Source: Sporosarcina sp. Marseille-Q4943
GTDB lineage: Bacteria; Bacillota; Bacilli; Bacillales_A; Planococcaceae
Assembly: GCF_943736995.1 (NCBI RefSeq)
Contig: NZ_CALSFT010000002.1
Span: 1,612,501 to 1,676,500, forward strand
Length of the DNA stretch: 64,000 bases
Direction: 5' to 3'
Below are positions 34,737 to 43,287 of the stretch, piece by piece. Under the pieces are notes generated by a model. It made no database searches, was not told the DNA's origin, and saw only the letters and a program-made list of their open reading frames with translations. The position numbers and the translations under genes were made by a program. Each line of letters begins with the position of its first letter. The first letter of the stretch is position 1.

Positions 34737-35159
34737 ATGTTAGTTCCAATCGGAGTATTCATGATGGCGATTGCTTTCGCCATTTTTGCGGTTGCACTAT
34801 CTAAATTGCTCCTTCGTGCTTCATCTAATATTGAAGTAGTACGAACGGCAGCAGTGCAAATGGAGTCTAAATTGGACGGAACCATTCAAGCGCTTGAAGG
34901 AACGTTGGATGAGACCAACAGGACAATAGCCGACATGGAGGAAAAAACCACTTCGCTTGATAGTGTGTTTTTATCCGCAGAGGAATTAGGAAAGGGAGCG
35001 AATGCTTTAAGTGAAGAATTGGAGTCTTTGACGCAAGGTTATGCTAGTAATGGAGATGCACCAGGGGCAAAACCGTTTGTACGTATTATTCAAACTACTG
35101 AGTTTGTAAAGGGTTTGTTCAATTCATGGAAGCGCGGAAAAGCGCTATCCGACAATTAG
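34737..35159 (+). CDS. DUF948 protein 1
   Basis: A 140-residue protein with one N-terminal membrane helix (about 2-24) and a Thr/Glu-rich helical region likely to form a coiled coil (VRTAAVQMESKLDGTIQALE). The C-terminal 40 residues are less ordered. It fits the DUF948/YtxG type. It is 15 bases before a second DUF948 gene. Function unknown; family members are membrane-anchored and often general-stress associated. Confidence 0.75.
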   Translation: MLVPIGVFMMAIAFAIFAVALSKLLLRASSNIEVVRTAAVQMESKLDGTIQALEGTLDETNRTIADMEEKTTSLDSVFLSAEELGKGANALSEELESLTQGYASNGDAPGAKPFVRIIQTTEFVKGLFNSWKRGKALSDN

Positions 35160-35174
35160 AAAGGAGAGGGAGCA

Positions 35175-35723
35175 ATGAGTTTGTCTGGAATTGGTGTCTT
35201 ATTAATAGGGATAGGATTTTTAATTCTTTCTATCTTTCTTGCCCGAGTGCTTAATAATATTGCAGCAATCTTAAATGGTGTAGGCCGAACCGTAGAGCAA
35301 TTGCCAGACCAATTAGATGACGTATTGAATGAAACTGGACAGATCATTCAAAATTCCAATGATACGTTAGCCGACGTAAATGAAAAGTTAGGCACACTTA
35401 CACCACTCTTCCATATCGTCGGAGATGTCGGAGAATCGACGAGAAAACTTGCTTCATCTGTCAATGATATTGCAGGTACGATCAAAAGAAAGACGGAGTC
35501 GGTTGATGAAGAGACACGTAATAAGCGCCTTGGCGGGCTTTATGGATCAGCAGCGCTTGCATTATATGCAGTGAATAATGGCATGGATAAGAAGAGGGGA
35601 TCTTTAAAGCGACCTTCTAAATTATATGTATCTGGTGAACAACGGGCTTTTGACATTGATCGGATGAAAGAGGAAGCGAGAGAGGCTGCCATGGAAAGCA
35701 ATTACATTAGCAACGAAAAGTAA
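35175..35723 (+). CDS. DUF948 protein 2
   Basis: A 182-residue protein with an N-terminal membrane helix (SGIGVLLIGIGFLILSIFLA) and the DUF948 helical block (TVEQLPDQLDDVLNETGQII, then LGTLTPLFHIVGDVGE). The segment PLFHIVGD is nearly identical to PLFHIIGD in the minus-strand paralogue at 35764-36195. The tail is basic and extended. AAAGGAGAGGG precedes its ATG. Confidence 0.8.
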   Translation: MSLSGIGVLLIGIGFLILSIFLARVLNNIAAILNGVGRTVEQLPDQLDDVLNETGQIIQNSNDTLADVNEKLGTLTPLFHIVGDVGESTRKLASSVNDIAGTIKRKTESVDEETRNKRLGGLYGSAALALYAVNNGMDKKRGSLKRPSKLYVSGEQRAFDIDRMKEEAREAAMESNYISNEK

Positions 35724-35758
35724 AAGCGATGGAGGAACAATTGTCCTCCATCGCTTTT
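35722..35758. terminator. Bidirectional terminator between DUF948 pairs
   Basis: AAAAGCGATGGAGGA pairs perfectly with TCCTCCATCGCTTTT around ACAATTG. It separates the plus-strand and minus-strand DUF948 gene pairs. Confidence 0.92.
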
Positions 35759-35763
35759 CATCT

Positions 35764-36195
35764 TTATTTTCGAGTGCCAGAACGTTGGGAAAGAAAGAAG
35801 ATGAATGAAAGGATGCCGTAGATGCCTTCATAATTTTCGCGTTTCGTGAAATCGGAAGCATGGCTTGTATTCGTCTTTATCTCATTTGTTTTTTTCAGTG
35901 CGGCAAGTGTCAGTTTTCTTGTCGCCTCGCCAGTATCCCCGATAATATGAAAAAGTGGACTGACCTCTTTCACTTGATTATTGACATTGGCAATCGTTTC
36001 ATTGCTCAATTGCATCACTTCTGTAGTTTGTTTCGACAAATCATCAACCAATTGCGGCAGGCGATCTGTTGTCTGTCTAACCCCATCTAATGTATCGGTC
36101 AATTTACGTAATGGTTTTATTAATAATAATGTGAGAAAAGCAAGTGCAATACCGATGATGAGAACTCCAATCCCGAGCCAATCCATATGAATCAC
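35764..36195 (-). CDS. DUF948 protein 3
   Basis: A 143-residue protein with one N-terminal helix (DWLGIGVLIIGIALAFLTLL) and the same core as paralogue 2 (LPQLVDDLSKQTTEVMQLSN; VKEVSPLFHIIGDTGEATRK). The C-terminus ends in a short hydrophobic stretch (GIYGILSFIFFLSQRS). It is the second gene of a minus-strand pair with paralogue 4. Confidence 0.8.
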   Translation of the reverse strand: MIHMDWLGIGVLIIGIALAFLTLLLIKPLRKLTDTLDGVRQTTDRLPQLVDDLSKQTTEVMQLSNETIANVNNQVKEVSPLFHIIGDTGEATRKLTLAALKKTNEIKTNTSHASDFTKRENYEGIYGILSFIFFLSQRSGTRK

Positions 36196-36209
36196 CTCTG
36201 CATATAAGT

Positions 36210-36683
36210 TTATTTAACCTTCTGTGGAGAAGGGAGTTGTCTCAGCTCTTGCTGAACGAAATGGTCTTGCTTTCGCTTTACTGATTTGAATTTGAAGTAC
36301 ATCCGGGAAGCCATTTCAGTCAAGATTGTCAATTTCTCCATTAGTTCACGCTGTTTCGGTTCTGGAGTGGCAATTTGATGAGAAATCGACTGGAACGAAC
36401 GATTGAGATTTTCCGTTGATTGTCCAATATGCTGAGCGGATTGCGAAATGCTTTCCAATCGTTGGATCTTGCTTTCTACATCTGCGGCTATGCGATTGGT
36501 CCTTTCCATCAACTCATTTGATTTTGTTGTGATGCCGCCTAACTTATTTTCCATTCTTGCAATCGTATCTGATACTTCTGTCATCGTCTTTTTTGCATTC
36601 CGTAATGCGACAATGACAAAAATGGCGATTAATAATAAAGATACAGCCGCGATGATTGCACTTATATAGAGGAGAATCTCCAT
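36210..36683 (-). CDS. DUF948 protein 4
   Basis: A 157-residue protein with one N-terminal helix (EILLYISAIIAAVSLLLIAI). A long helical coiled-coil-like stretch follows, with repeated spacing of MENKLGGITTKSNELMERTN and IQRLESISQSAQHIGQSTEN. The tail is basic. It lies 14 bases before paralogue 3 and is read first in that pair. Confidence 0.75.
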   Translation of the reverse strand: MEILLYISAIIAAVSLLLIAIFVIVALRNAKKTMTEVSDTIARMENKLGGITTKSNELMERTNRIAADVESKIQRLESISQSAQHIGQSTENLNRSFQSISHQIATPEPKQRELMEKLTILTEMASRMYFKFKSVKRKQDHFVQQELRQLPSPQKVK

Positions 36684-36765
36684 CCGGGTATCAGCTCCAT
36701 TCCACTAATATTTCACTTACCTATCTCGTACCACTCTTTCCTTCCTTATAAACACCATAGAAGGT

Positions 36766-37110
36766 TCAAGCTGAATAGAAGAATAAAGCAACGAGCATGA
36801 ATAAGATGATCGGCATGCCGGAACGGAAGAAAAAAGATGCTTTCATCGTTACGACTTCAGAAGGTGGCCGCATCGTTGTTATTTCACTTTGAATATGTTT
36901 CCGGTAAAGTACCTTTTTCATACTAGTAGAAAAGAAATCGAAAAAACCAGACTGTAAAATTAATACGAGGATTCCAATGAAGAGATAGGATGCTCCTATA
37001 TAGAAAGAAACGTTAATATAATCAAGAATTGTAAGTTTCTTATAGAAGATTAAAACAAATAGCAAAATTAATAATTGGTTTACAATAATGTTCAACGCAA
37101 TTTTCTTCAT
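36766..37110 (-). CDS. DUF3899-type membrane protein
   Basis: A 114-residue protein with three predicted helices (about 5-23, 30-52 and 93-112) and a basic loop between the second and third (MKKVLYRKHIQSE). The layout fits the short DUF3899 family; that assignment is tentative. AGAGG lies close before the ATG. Single gene, divergent from the opp operon; function unknown. Confidence 0.65.
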   Translation of the reverse strand: MKKIALNIIVNQLLILLFVLIFYKKLTILDYINVSFYIGASYLFIGILVLILQSGFFDFFSTSMKKVLYRKHIQSEITTMRPPSEVVTMKASFFFRSGMPIILFMLVALFFYSA

Positions 37111-37293
37111 ATTCTAACCTCTTTTATATAGTTAATATTATTTATTATTTATGTATATTATATCATTTGATTGAAGAATGCAATTTGAGGAGAAGTCAAT
37201 CAATATATGGTTTTGTGAATAGATAAGTAGAATAATTAGACTTTTGTTTCTTTTGTAATTATGTTATTTCAGAAAAAAACATAAAAAAAGTCT

Positions 37294-37321
37294 TTGACTT
37301 AAGATGTTTTGAATGTATAAT
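37294..37321 (+). promoter_or_regulatory. Promoter of the opp operon
   Basis: TTGACT (37294-37299), a 16-base spacer and TATAAT (37316-37321) form a strong sigma-A promoter about 48 bases before the oppA start. Confidence 0.75.
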
Positions 37322-37368
37322 AAAAAGTGATAATTCTTTCAGACAATTACAAAAGGGAGGTCAATGCT

Positions 37369-39090
37369 TTGAAAACAAACAAATGGCTTTTGCTTGTCGC
37401 TTTATCATTAGTGCTAAGCGTCGTGCTTGCTGCTTGCGGTGGCAAGGACAAGGACGAAGACAAAACTGCTGCACCGAACAAAGAAGACGACAAAGCAACA
37501 GAACAAAAAACAGAAGAAGCCGGCGAACCGGATGCAGAACAGGTCGTAAACTTGATCGAATCTGCAGCAATCCCATCTGTTGACTCCGCAATCGTGGAAG
37601 ATGCAGTAGGATTTAATGTATTGAACAACGTTAATGAAGGTTTGTACCGCTTGAACCTTGAAAACATTGCTGAACCGGCAATGGCAGCAGAGGAAGCAGA
37701 AGTGAGTGAGGATGGTCTTACGTACACATTCAAGCTTCGTGATGCAAAATGGTCAGATGGAACACCTGTTACAGCGCATGATTTCGTATTTGCATGGCAA
37801 CGTGCAATCGATCCTGCAACTGGATCACCTTATGGTCCGTTCATGATGTCTGGAGTTATCAAAAATGCAACAGCAATCAGTGAAGAGAAAATGGACAAGT
37901 CGGAACTTGGCGTAGTAGCCGAAGACGACAAAACATTGGTCGTAACATTGGAGCGTCCAGTGCCATACTTCCTATCACTCATGTCGTTCGGAACATTCTA
38001 TCCGCAAAAAGAAGAGTTTGTAACATCTAAAGGCGATGCGTACGCAACGAACTCAGATAACCTTCTTTACAACGGTCCGTTCATTCTTACTGAATGGGAT
38101 GGCACTGGGGATAGCTGGGTATACAAAAAGAACGAACATTATTGGGATGCGGAAAATGTAAAACTTGAAACTATCAACGTAGACGTAGTTAAAGATTCTG
38201 CAACTGCAGTTAAACTTTACAACGATGGAAAGAAAGACCGTGCAGGAGTTTCAGGAGACTTGGCTCTTCAATATGGAACTCATGAAGAAGCCGTAAACGA
38301 GTCGGACACTGCTGTGTTCTACTTCAAATTTAACCAAGAGCGCAATGGTGAAAAAACACCTCTTGCAAACGTGAATATCCGTAAAGCGCTTGCAAAAGCT
38401 TTTGAAAAAGAAGATTTGGCTGACGTTGTTCTTGCAAACGGATCAACTGCTGCAAACTTCTTAGTACCAAGAGACTTCGCATATGATGAAAGCGGAACAG
38501 ACTTCCGTGACATTAGCGGAGATCACCTTGTATACAATGTGGAAGAAGCTAAAGAATATTGGGCAAAAGGTTTGGATGAGCTAGGTGTAACTGAAATGGA
38601 ACTTGAAATCCTAGGTGGAGACACTGAACTTTCCAAGAAAATGAACGAGTATTTCAAAGCACAACTTGAGGGCAACCTAGAAGGATTGAAAATCAAGTTG
38701 AAAGAAGTACCGTTCGCAGTACGTTTGGAGCTTGATGGAAACCAAGACTATGATATCCAAGTTTCTGGTTGGGGCCCTGACTTCCAAGACCCGATTTCAT
38801 TCATGGATTTGTTCGTCACAAATGGTACTAACAACTTGATGTCATTCTCTAATAAAGAATACGATGAGTTGATTGAAGCTACTAAAGATGAGCTTGCATT
38901 AGATCCTGCAGCACGTTACGAAGCATTTGCGAAAGCTGAGAAAATCCTACTTGAGGATGAAGCAGCAATTGCACCGATCTACCAACGTGGTTTGATTCAA
39001 CTTCAAAAACCGTACTTCAAAGGACTTGGAGTTCATCCTTTCGGAGCTGATCATAGCTACAAATGGGCTTATATTTCTGGTAAAGAATAA
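37369..39090 (+). CDS. oppA: Oligopeptide ABC transporter substrate-binding lipoprotein
   Basis: A 573-residue SBP family 5 lipoprotein that captures extracellular peptides. The signal peptide KTNKWLLLVALSLVLSVVLA ends at lipobox LAAC, and the Cys is followed by GGKDKDEDK and an acidic linker. Family motifs include LTYTFKLRDAKWSDGTPVTA and a C-terminal PIYQRGLIQLQK. It starts at TTG (37369), 9 bases after GGGAGG; the frame extends upstream without support. A terminator after oppA and before oppB should raise the ratio of binding protein to permease. In Bacilli, Opp also imports RRNPP pheromones. Confidence 0.94.
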   Translation: MKTNKWLLLVALSLVLSVVLAACGGKDKDEDKTAAPNKEDDKATEQKTEEAGEPDAEQVVNLIESAAIPSVDSAIVEDAVGFNVLNNVNEGLYRLNLENIAEPAMAAEEAEVSEDGLTYTFKLRDAKWSDGTPVTAHDFVFAWQRAIDPATGSPYGPFMMSGVIKNATAISEEKMDKSELGVVAEDDKTLVVTLERPVPYFLSLMSFGTFYPQKEEFVTSKGDAYATNSDNLLYNGPFILTEWDGTGDSWVYKKNEHYWDAENVKLETINVDVVKDSATAVKLYNDGKKDRAGVSGDLALQYGTHEEAVNESDTAVFYFKFNQERNGEKTPLANVNIRKALAKAFEKEDLADVVLANGSTAANFLVPRDFAYDESGTDFRDISGDHLVYNVEEAKEYWAKGLDELGVTEMELEILGGDTELSKKMNEYFKAQLEGNLEGLKIKLKEVPFAVRLELDGNQDYDIQVSGWGPDFQDPISFMDLFVTNGTNNLMSFSNKEYDELIEATKDELALDPAARYEAFAKAEKILLEDEAAIAPIYQRGLIQLQKPYFKGLGVHPFGADHSYKWAYISGKE

Positions 39091-39112
39091 GTAAGCTTTG
39101 GCAGTTTAATAA

Positions 39113-39154
39113 TAAAGAGAGTATATGGCGGAAAATCCATATACTCTCTTTTTA
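39113..39154 (+). terminator. Intra-operon terminator after oppA
   Basis: AGAGAGTATATGG pairs with CCATATACTCTCT and is followed by TTTTTAC. Partial read-through into oppB is expected, as in other opp operons. Confidence 0.88.
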
Positions 39155-39258
39155 CTAAAAGGTAATAAAGTGAAAGTTTGTAAGTGTTTTCATTTTGAAA
39201 AGAAATTGATTATTCAATTTGACATAAATCAAACTCACGTACTTTGGAGGTGTGCAAC

Positions 39259-40191
39259 GTGGTTAAGTATATTGGAAAACGGCTCGTTTACATGTTTCTG
39301 ACGATGTTCCTGATTGCAACCGCAACATTTTTCTTAATGCAAACGCTACCAGGTTCACCGATCGCTTCTTATAACAAGCTAAATGAAACTCAACGGGCGA
39401 TTGTGGAAAAGAAATATGGCATCGATAAACCGAAACCGGTTCAGTACGCTATTTATATGAAAAACCTAGCTAAAGGGGATTTGGGAACATCTTTCGTCTT
39501 TAAAGGGAAGAGCGTTAACGACCTGTTGGCATCGAGGGTGAAACCTTCATTTATATTAGGGGCGCAGGCGATGGTATTTGGTACGATTGTCGGGATTCTG
39601 CTAGGAATGCTCGCTGCTTTGAAACAGAATACGATATGGGATTACGGTAGTACATTTTTTGCGATCTTAGGGGTTTCGATACCTTCATTCGTATTCGCGG
39701 CATTGTTGCAATATTGGGTCGCTACTCAGTGGCATCTATTGCCGGTTGGTCTTTGGAATGACGGATGGAAATCAAGTATCCTGCCTTCTATTGCATTGGC
39801 AATGGGGCCGCTTGCACTTTCCGCACGTTTCATCCGTACTGAGATGATTGAAGTATTGAGCTCCGACTATATAACATTAGCAAAAGCGAAAGGCGCCAAC
39901 GGTTTTGAAATCGCATTCAAACATGCATTACGAAACGCGCTCATCCCTCTCGTTACTGTATTAGGACCGGTAGCAGCTGGAATAGTCACGGGTTCCCTTG
40001 TTGTAGAACAGATCTTTGCGATTCCGGGAATCGGGGAGCAGTTCGTATCATCCATCATGACGAATGATTTTGCAACAATCATGGGTACGACACTTTTCTT
40101 CTCTGCATTGTTGATTATTATTATCTTCATTGTAGACCTTCTTTACGGAATCATTGATCCGCGAATCCGTTTGTCTGGAGGTAAAGGGTAA
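39259..40191 (+). CDS. oppB: Oligopeptide ABC transporter permease
   Basis: A 310-residue permease with six membrane helices. The cytoplasmic EAA loop, which contacts the ATPase, is ITLAKAKGANGFEIAFKHAL. LMQTLPGSP near the N-terminus and AAGIVTGSLVVEQIFAIPGIG near the C-terminus are typical of OppB/DppB. The GTG at 39259 follows TGGAGGTG. It overlaps oppC by one base. Confidence 0.93.
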   Translation: MVKYIGKRLVYMFLTMFLIATATFFLMQTLPGSPIASYNKLNETQRAIVEKKYGIDKPKPVQYAIYMKNLAKGDLGTSFVFKGKSVNDLLASRVKPSFILGAQAMVFGTIVGILLGMLAALKQNTIWDYGSTFFAILGVSIPSFVFAALLQYWVATQWHLLPVGLWNDGWKSSILPSIALAMGPLALSARFIRTEMIEVLSSDYITLAKAKGANGFEIAFKHALRNALIPLVTVLGPVAAGIVTGSLVVEQIFAIPGIGEQFVSSIMTNDFATIMGTTLFFSALLIIIIFIVDLLYGIIDPRIRLSGGKG

Positions 40192-41213
40192 TGAGAAAAG
40201 AAGAACTTCAACAATTGCCGCCGGAAAAATTCGAGCGTATTACTATTGATAGCAGTAACGCCGAACGTATTACTAAACCGAGTTTAAGCTTTTGGCAAGA
40301 TGCATGGTTAAGATTGCGTAAAAACAAAGCGGCAATCGTTAGCATGTTTATCCTTGTGTTATTAATCATTATGGCATTGATAGGGCCGCATCTAAATGGA
40401 CATGATGGCGAGCAACAAGTTTTACGTCACGCCAACTTGCCACCAAAAATTCCTGGACTTGAGAAATTGGGGATATTTGATGGTATGGGTCAATTGGGCG
40501 GCGAGAAAGTAAACTTATATGAAATTAAGAAAGTGGACGAGTATTACTGGTTCGGAACCGATGGACTTGGCCGTGACTTATTCACCCGTGTTTGGGAAGG
40601 AACACAGATTTCCTTATTGATCGCATTCGTTGCTGCGGCAATCGATGTAGTCATCGGTGTCCTTTACGGAGGAATATCGGGGTATTTTGGCGGCCGCGTC
40701 GATGATATCATGCAGCGGATTGTCGAAATTTTGATTGGTATCCCGACACTGATTATCGTTATTTTGATGCTAATGATTATGGAGGCGGGATTAACCGCCA
40801 TTATCATTGCGATTTCCATTACAGGATGGATCGGCATGTCCCGTATCGTTCGCGCCCAAATATTGAAATATAAAGGACAAGAATTCGTCCTAGCGTCCCG
40901 TACATTGGGAGCGAGTGACAAGCGAATTATTGGCAAGCATTTAATGCCAAATATTATGGGCATTATCATCATTAACACGATGTTCACGATTCCGACTGCT
41001 ATTTTCTTTGAGGCATTCTTAAGCTTTATCGGACTAGGGCTGCAACCGCCTGCCGCATCATTAGGTACGCTAATCAATGATGGCTTTAAAGTGATGGAAC
41101 ATCAGCCGTATTTCCTTTTGTTCCCGGCTGTAATTATCAGTGTCTTGATGATTGCATTTAACTTGATCGGTGACGGACTGCGTGATGCGCTTGACCCGAA
41201 AATGAAAGATTGA
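40191..41213 (+). CDS. oppC: Oligopeptide ABC transporter permease
   Basis: A 340-residue permease with an extended N-terminal segment and six helices. FGTDGLGRDLFTRVWEGTQIS is the family signature (core GTDGLGRDLFTRV). The EAA loop is FVLASRTLGASDKRIIGKHL, and FEAFLSFIGLGLQPPAASLG closes the permease. Its ATG shares a base with the oppB stop. It forms the membrane heterodimer with OppB. Confidence 0.93.
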   Translation: MRKEELQQLPPEKFERITIDSSNAERITKPSLSFWQDAWLRLRKNKAAIVSMFILVLLIIMALIGPHLNGHDGEQQVLRHANLPPKIPGLEKLGIFDGMGQLGGEKVNLYEIKKVDEYYWFGTDGLGRDLFTRVWEGTQISLLIAFVAAAIDVVIGVLYGGISGYFGGRVDDIMQRIVEILIGIPTLIIVILMLMIMEAGLTAIIIAISITGWIGMSRIVRAQILKYKGQEFVLASRTLGASDKRIIGKHLMPNIMGIIIINTMFTIPTAIFFEAFLSFIGLGLQPPAASLGTLINDGFKVMEHQPYFLLFPAVIISVLMIAFNLIGDGLRDALDPKMKD

Positions 41214-41229
41214 TTGGAGGAAAGCCAAG

Positions 41230-42294
41230 ATGGAAAAAATATTGCAAGTAAAAGACTTGGAGCTTTCCTTCCACACGTTTGCCGGTGAAGTGAAAGCAAT
41301 CCGCGGTGTCAGCTTTGATTTGAATAAAGGAGAGACATTGGCAATTGTCGGTGAGTCAGGATCCGGGAAATCGGTGACAACAAAATCGATTATGCGTTTA
41401 TTGCCAGAGTCGAGCTCCGAATTTAAAAATGGTGAAATTCTCTTTAATGGTAATGATTTGACGAAACTTTCCGATAGACAAATGCAAAAAATTAGAGGGA
41501 AAGAAATCTCAATGATTTTCCAAGATCCGATGACTTCGTTAAATCCAACGATGACAATCGGCAAGCAGGTCATGGAGCCAATTTTAAAACACCAAAAAGT
41601 TAGCAAGGCAAAAGCGAAGGAAGTCTGCATTGACTTATTGCGCATGGTAGGGATACCAAATCCAGAAACCCGGATAAAAATGTATCCACATCAGTTTTCT
41701 GGTGGACAGAGACAGAGGATCGTCATTGCGATTGCGCTCGCTTGTAACCCGAAAGTATTAATTGCAGATGAACCAACGACTGCACTTGATGTAACTATCC
41801 AAGCGCAAATTCTTGAACTGATGAAGGATATCCAGAAAAAAGTAGATACGTCGATCATTTTTATTACACACGACCTCGGTGTTGTTGCGAACGTAGCTGA
41901 TCGCGTCGCTGTCATGTACGGCGGGCGGATTGTGGAAGTGGGAACAGTGGACGAAATCTTCTACAACCCGCAGCATCCATATACATGGGGGCTTCTCAGC
42001 TCGATGCCATCCATGGATTTGAATGAGGAAAAGCTGTATGCGATTCCTGGCACTCCGCCAGATCTGTTAAACCCTCCTGTTGGAGACGCATTCGCGTTGA
42101 GGAGCGAATATGCTTTGAAAATCGATTTGGAGCAAGCACCGCCGATGTTTAAAGTGAGCGATACACATTATGCCGCAACTTGGCTGCTTCATCCAAATGC
42201 ACCTCAAGTTGATCCACCAAAGACAATTATCGAACGGATGAAGACATTCCGTGGAAGCAGATATTATGAGCAATCGAATGGAGGTAATGCATGA
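41230..42294 (+). CDS. oppD: Oligopeptide ABC transporter ATPase
   Basis: A 354-residue ABC ATPase. Walker A is GESGSGKSVTTK, the signature is FSGGQRQRI, Walker B is KVLIADEPTTALD, and the switch His is in THDLGVV. The C-terminal oligopeptide-type extension (from about 265) includes NPPVGDAF, but the usual Cys cluster of OppD-type FeS/zinc extensions is missing. GGAGG lies before the ATG. It overlaps oppF by 4 bases. Confidence 0.94.
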   Translation: MEKILQVKDLELSFHTFAGEVKAIRGVSFDLNKGETLAIVGESGSGKSVTTKSIMRLLPESSSEFKNGEILFNGNDLTKLSDRQMQKIRGKEISMIFQDPMTSLNPTMTIGKQVMEPILKHQKVSKAKAKEVCIDLLRMVGIPNPETRIKMYPHQFSGGQRQRIVIAIALACNPKVLIADEPTTALDVTIQAQILELMKDIQKKVDTSIIFITHDLGVVANVADRVAVMYGGRIVEVGTVDEIFYNPQHPYTWGLLSSMPSMDLNEEKLYAIPGTPPDLLNPPVGDAFALRSEYALKIDLEQAPPMFKVSDTHYAATWLLHPNAPQVDPPKTIIERMKTFRGSRYYEQSNGGNA

Positions 42295-43226
42295 TGGCTA
42301 AAAAATTGCTTGAAGTGAAAAACTTGAAACAATATTTTAATGCCGGAAAGCCTTCCGAAGTTCGTGCGATTGATAATATTAGCTTTGATATTTATCGGGG
42401 GGAGACATTTGGTTTAGTAGGTGAGTCTGGTTGTGGAAAGTCGACGACCGGTAGGACAATTATTCGGCTTTATGATGCGACTGACGGAGAAGTCCTTTAC
42501 GATGGGGTTAGTGTACATGCCGATAAATCTAAAGCCGAAGTGAAGGCTCTCAACCGGAAGATGCAAATGATTTTCCAAGACCCATATGCATCCTTGAACC
42601 CCCGAATGAAAGTCCTTGATATTATCGCAGAAGGACTGGATGTTCATGGTTTGGCTAAAAACCCGAAAGAACGGAAGCAGAAAGTTGTAGAGCTGCTAGA
42701 AACTGTCGGATTGAACAAAGAGCACGCCGATCGTTACCCGCATGAATTTTCGGGAGGTCAGCGGCAAAGGATAGGGATTGCGCGGGCGCTTGCCGTTAAT
42801 CCTGAATTCATCATCGCCGACGAACCGATTTCCGCTCTTGACGTTTCCATTCAAGCCCAAGTCGTTAACTTGTTGAAGGACTTGCAGAAAGAAAAGGGAT
42901 TGACGTATTTATTCATCGCACATGATTTATCAATGGTTAAATATATCTCAGATCGCATTGGTGTCATGTATTTCGGAAAGCTTGTTGAAATGGCTCCTGC
43001 TGATGAATTATATAGAAATCCACTACATCCTTATACGAAATCGTTATTATCTGCCATTCCGCTTCCGGATCCGATTTATGAACGTTCACGGGTAAGACAA
43101 CCATACGACCCAAAACAACATAATTACGGGCCCGATGAAAAAGTGGATTTCCGTGAAATAACACCTGGTCATTTCGTGCTTTGCTCTGAAAAAGAGTTGA
43201 AAGAAATGAAAGCGCAATTAAAGTAA
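42291..43226 (+). CDS. oppF: Oligopeptide ABC transporter ATPase
   Basis: A 311-residue ABC ATPase, partner of OppD. Walker A is GESGCGKSTTGR, the signature is FSGGQRQRIGIA, Walker B is FIIADEPISALD, and the switch His is in AHDLSMV. The C-terminal domain has HPYTKSLLSAIPLPDP, typical of OppF. It is the last gene of the operon, with a terminator following. Confidence 0.94.
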   Translation: MMAKKLLEVKNLKQYFNAGKPSEVRAIDNISFDIYRGETFGLVGESGCGKSTTGRTIIRLYDATDGEVLYDGVSVHADKSKAEVKALNRKMQMIFQDPYASLNPRMKVLDIIAEGLDVHGLAKNPKERKQKVVELLETVGLNKEHADRYPHEFSGGQRQRIGIARALAVNPEFIIADEPISALDVSIQAQVVNLLKDLQKEKGLTYLFIAHDLSMVKYISDRIGVMYFGKLVEMAPADELYRNPLHPYTKSLLSAIPLPDPIYERSRVRQPYDPKQHNYGPDEKVDFREITPGHFVLCSEKELKEMKAQLK

Positions 43227-43232
43227 TAAAGA

Positions 43233-43277
43233 TAAACCGCCCTTCACATCGGATATTGATGTGAAGGGCGGTTTTCG
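43233..43277. terminator. Terminator of the opp operon
   Basis: AACCGCCCTTCACATC pairs perfectly with GATGTGAAGGGCGGTT and is followed by TTTTCG. It can also serve the convergent OFA transporter gene. Confidence 0.92.
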
Positions 43278-43287
43278 CATTCTAATA

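Noticed and set aside
39154..39258. TTGAT...ATCAA dyad before oppB as a regulator site
   Set aside because: The dyad is imperfect and lies in AT-rich sequence where it can arise by chance.
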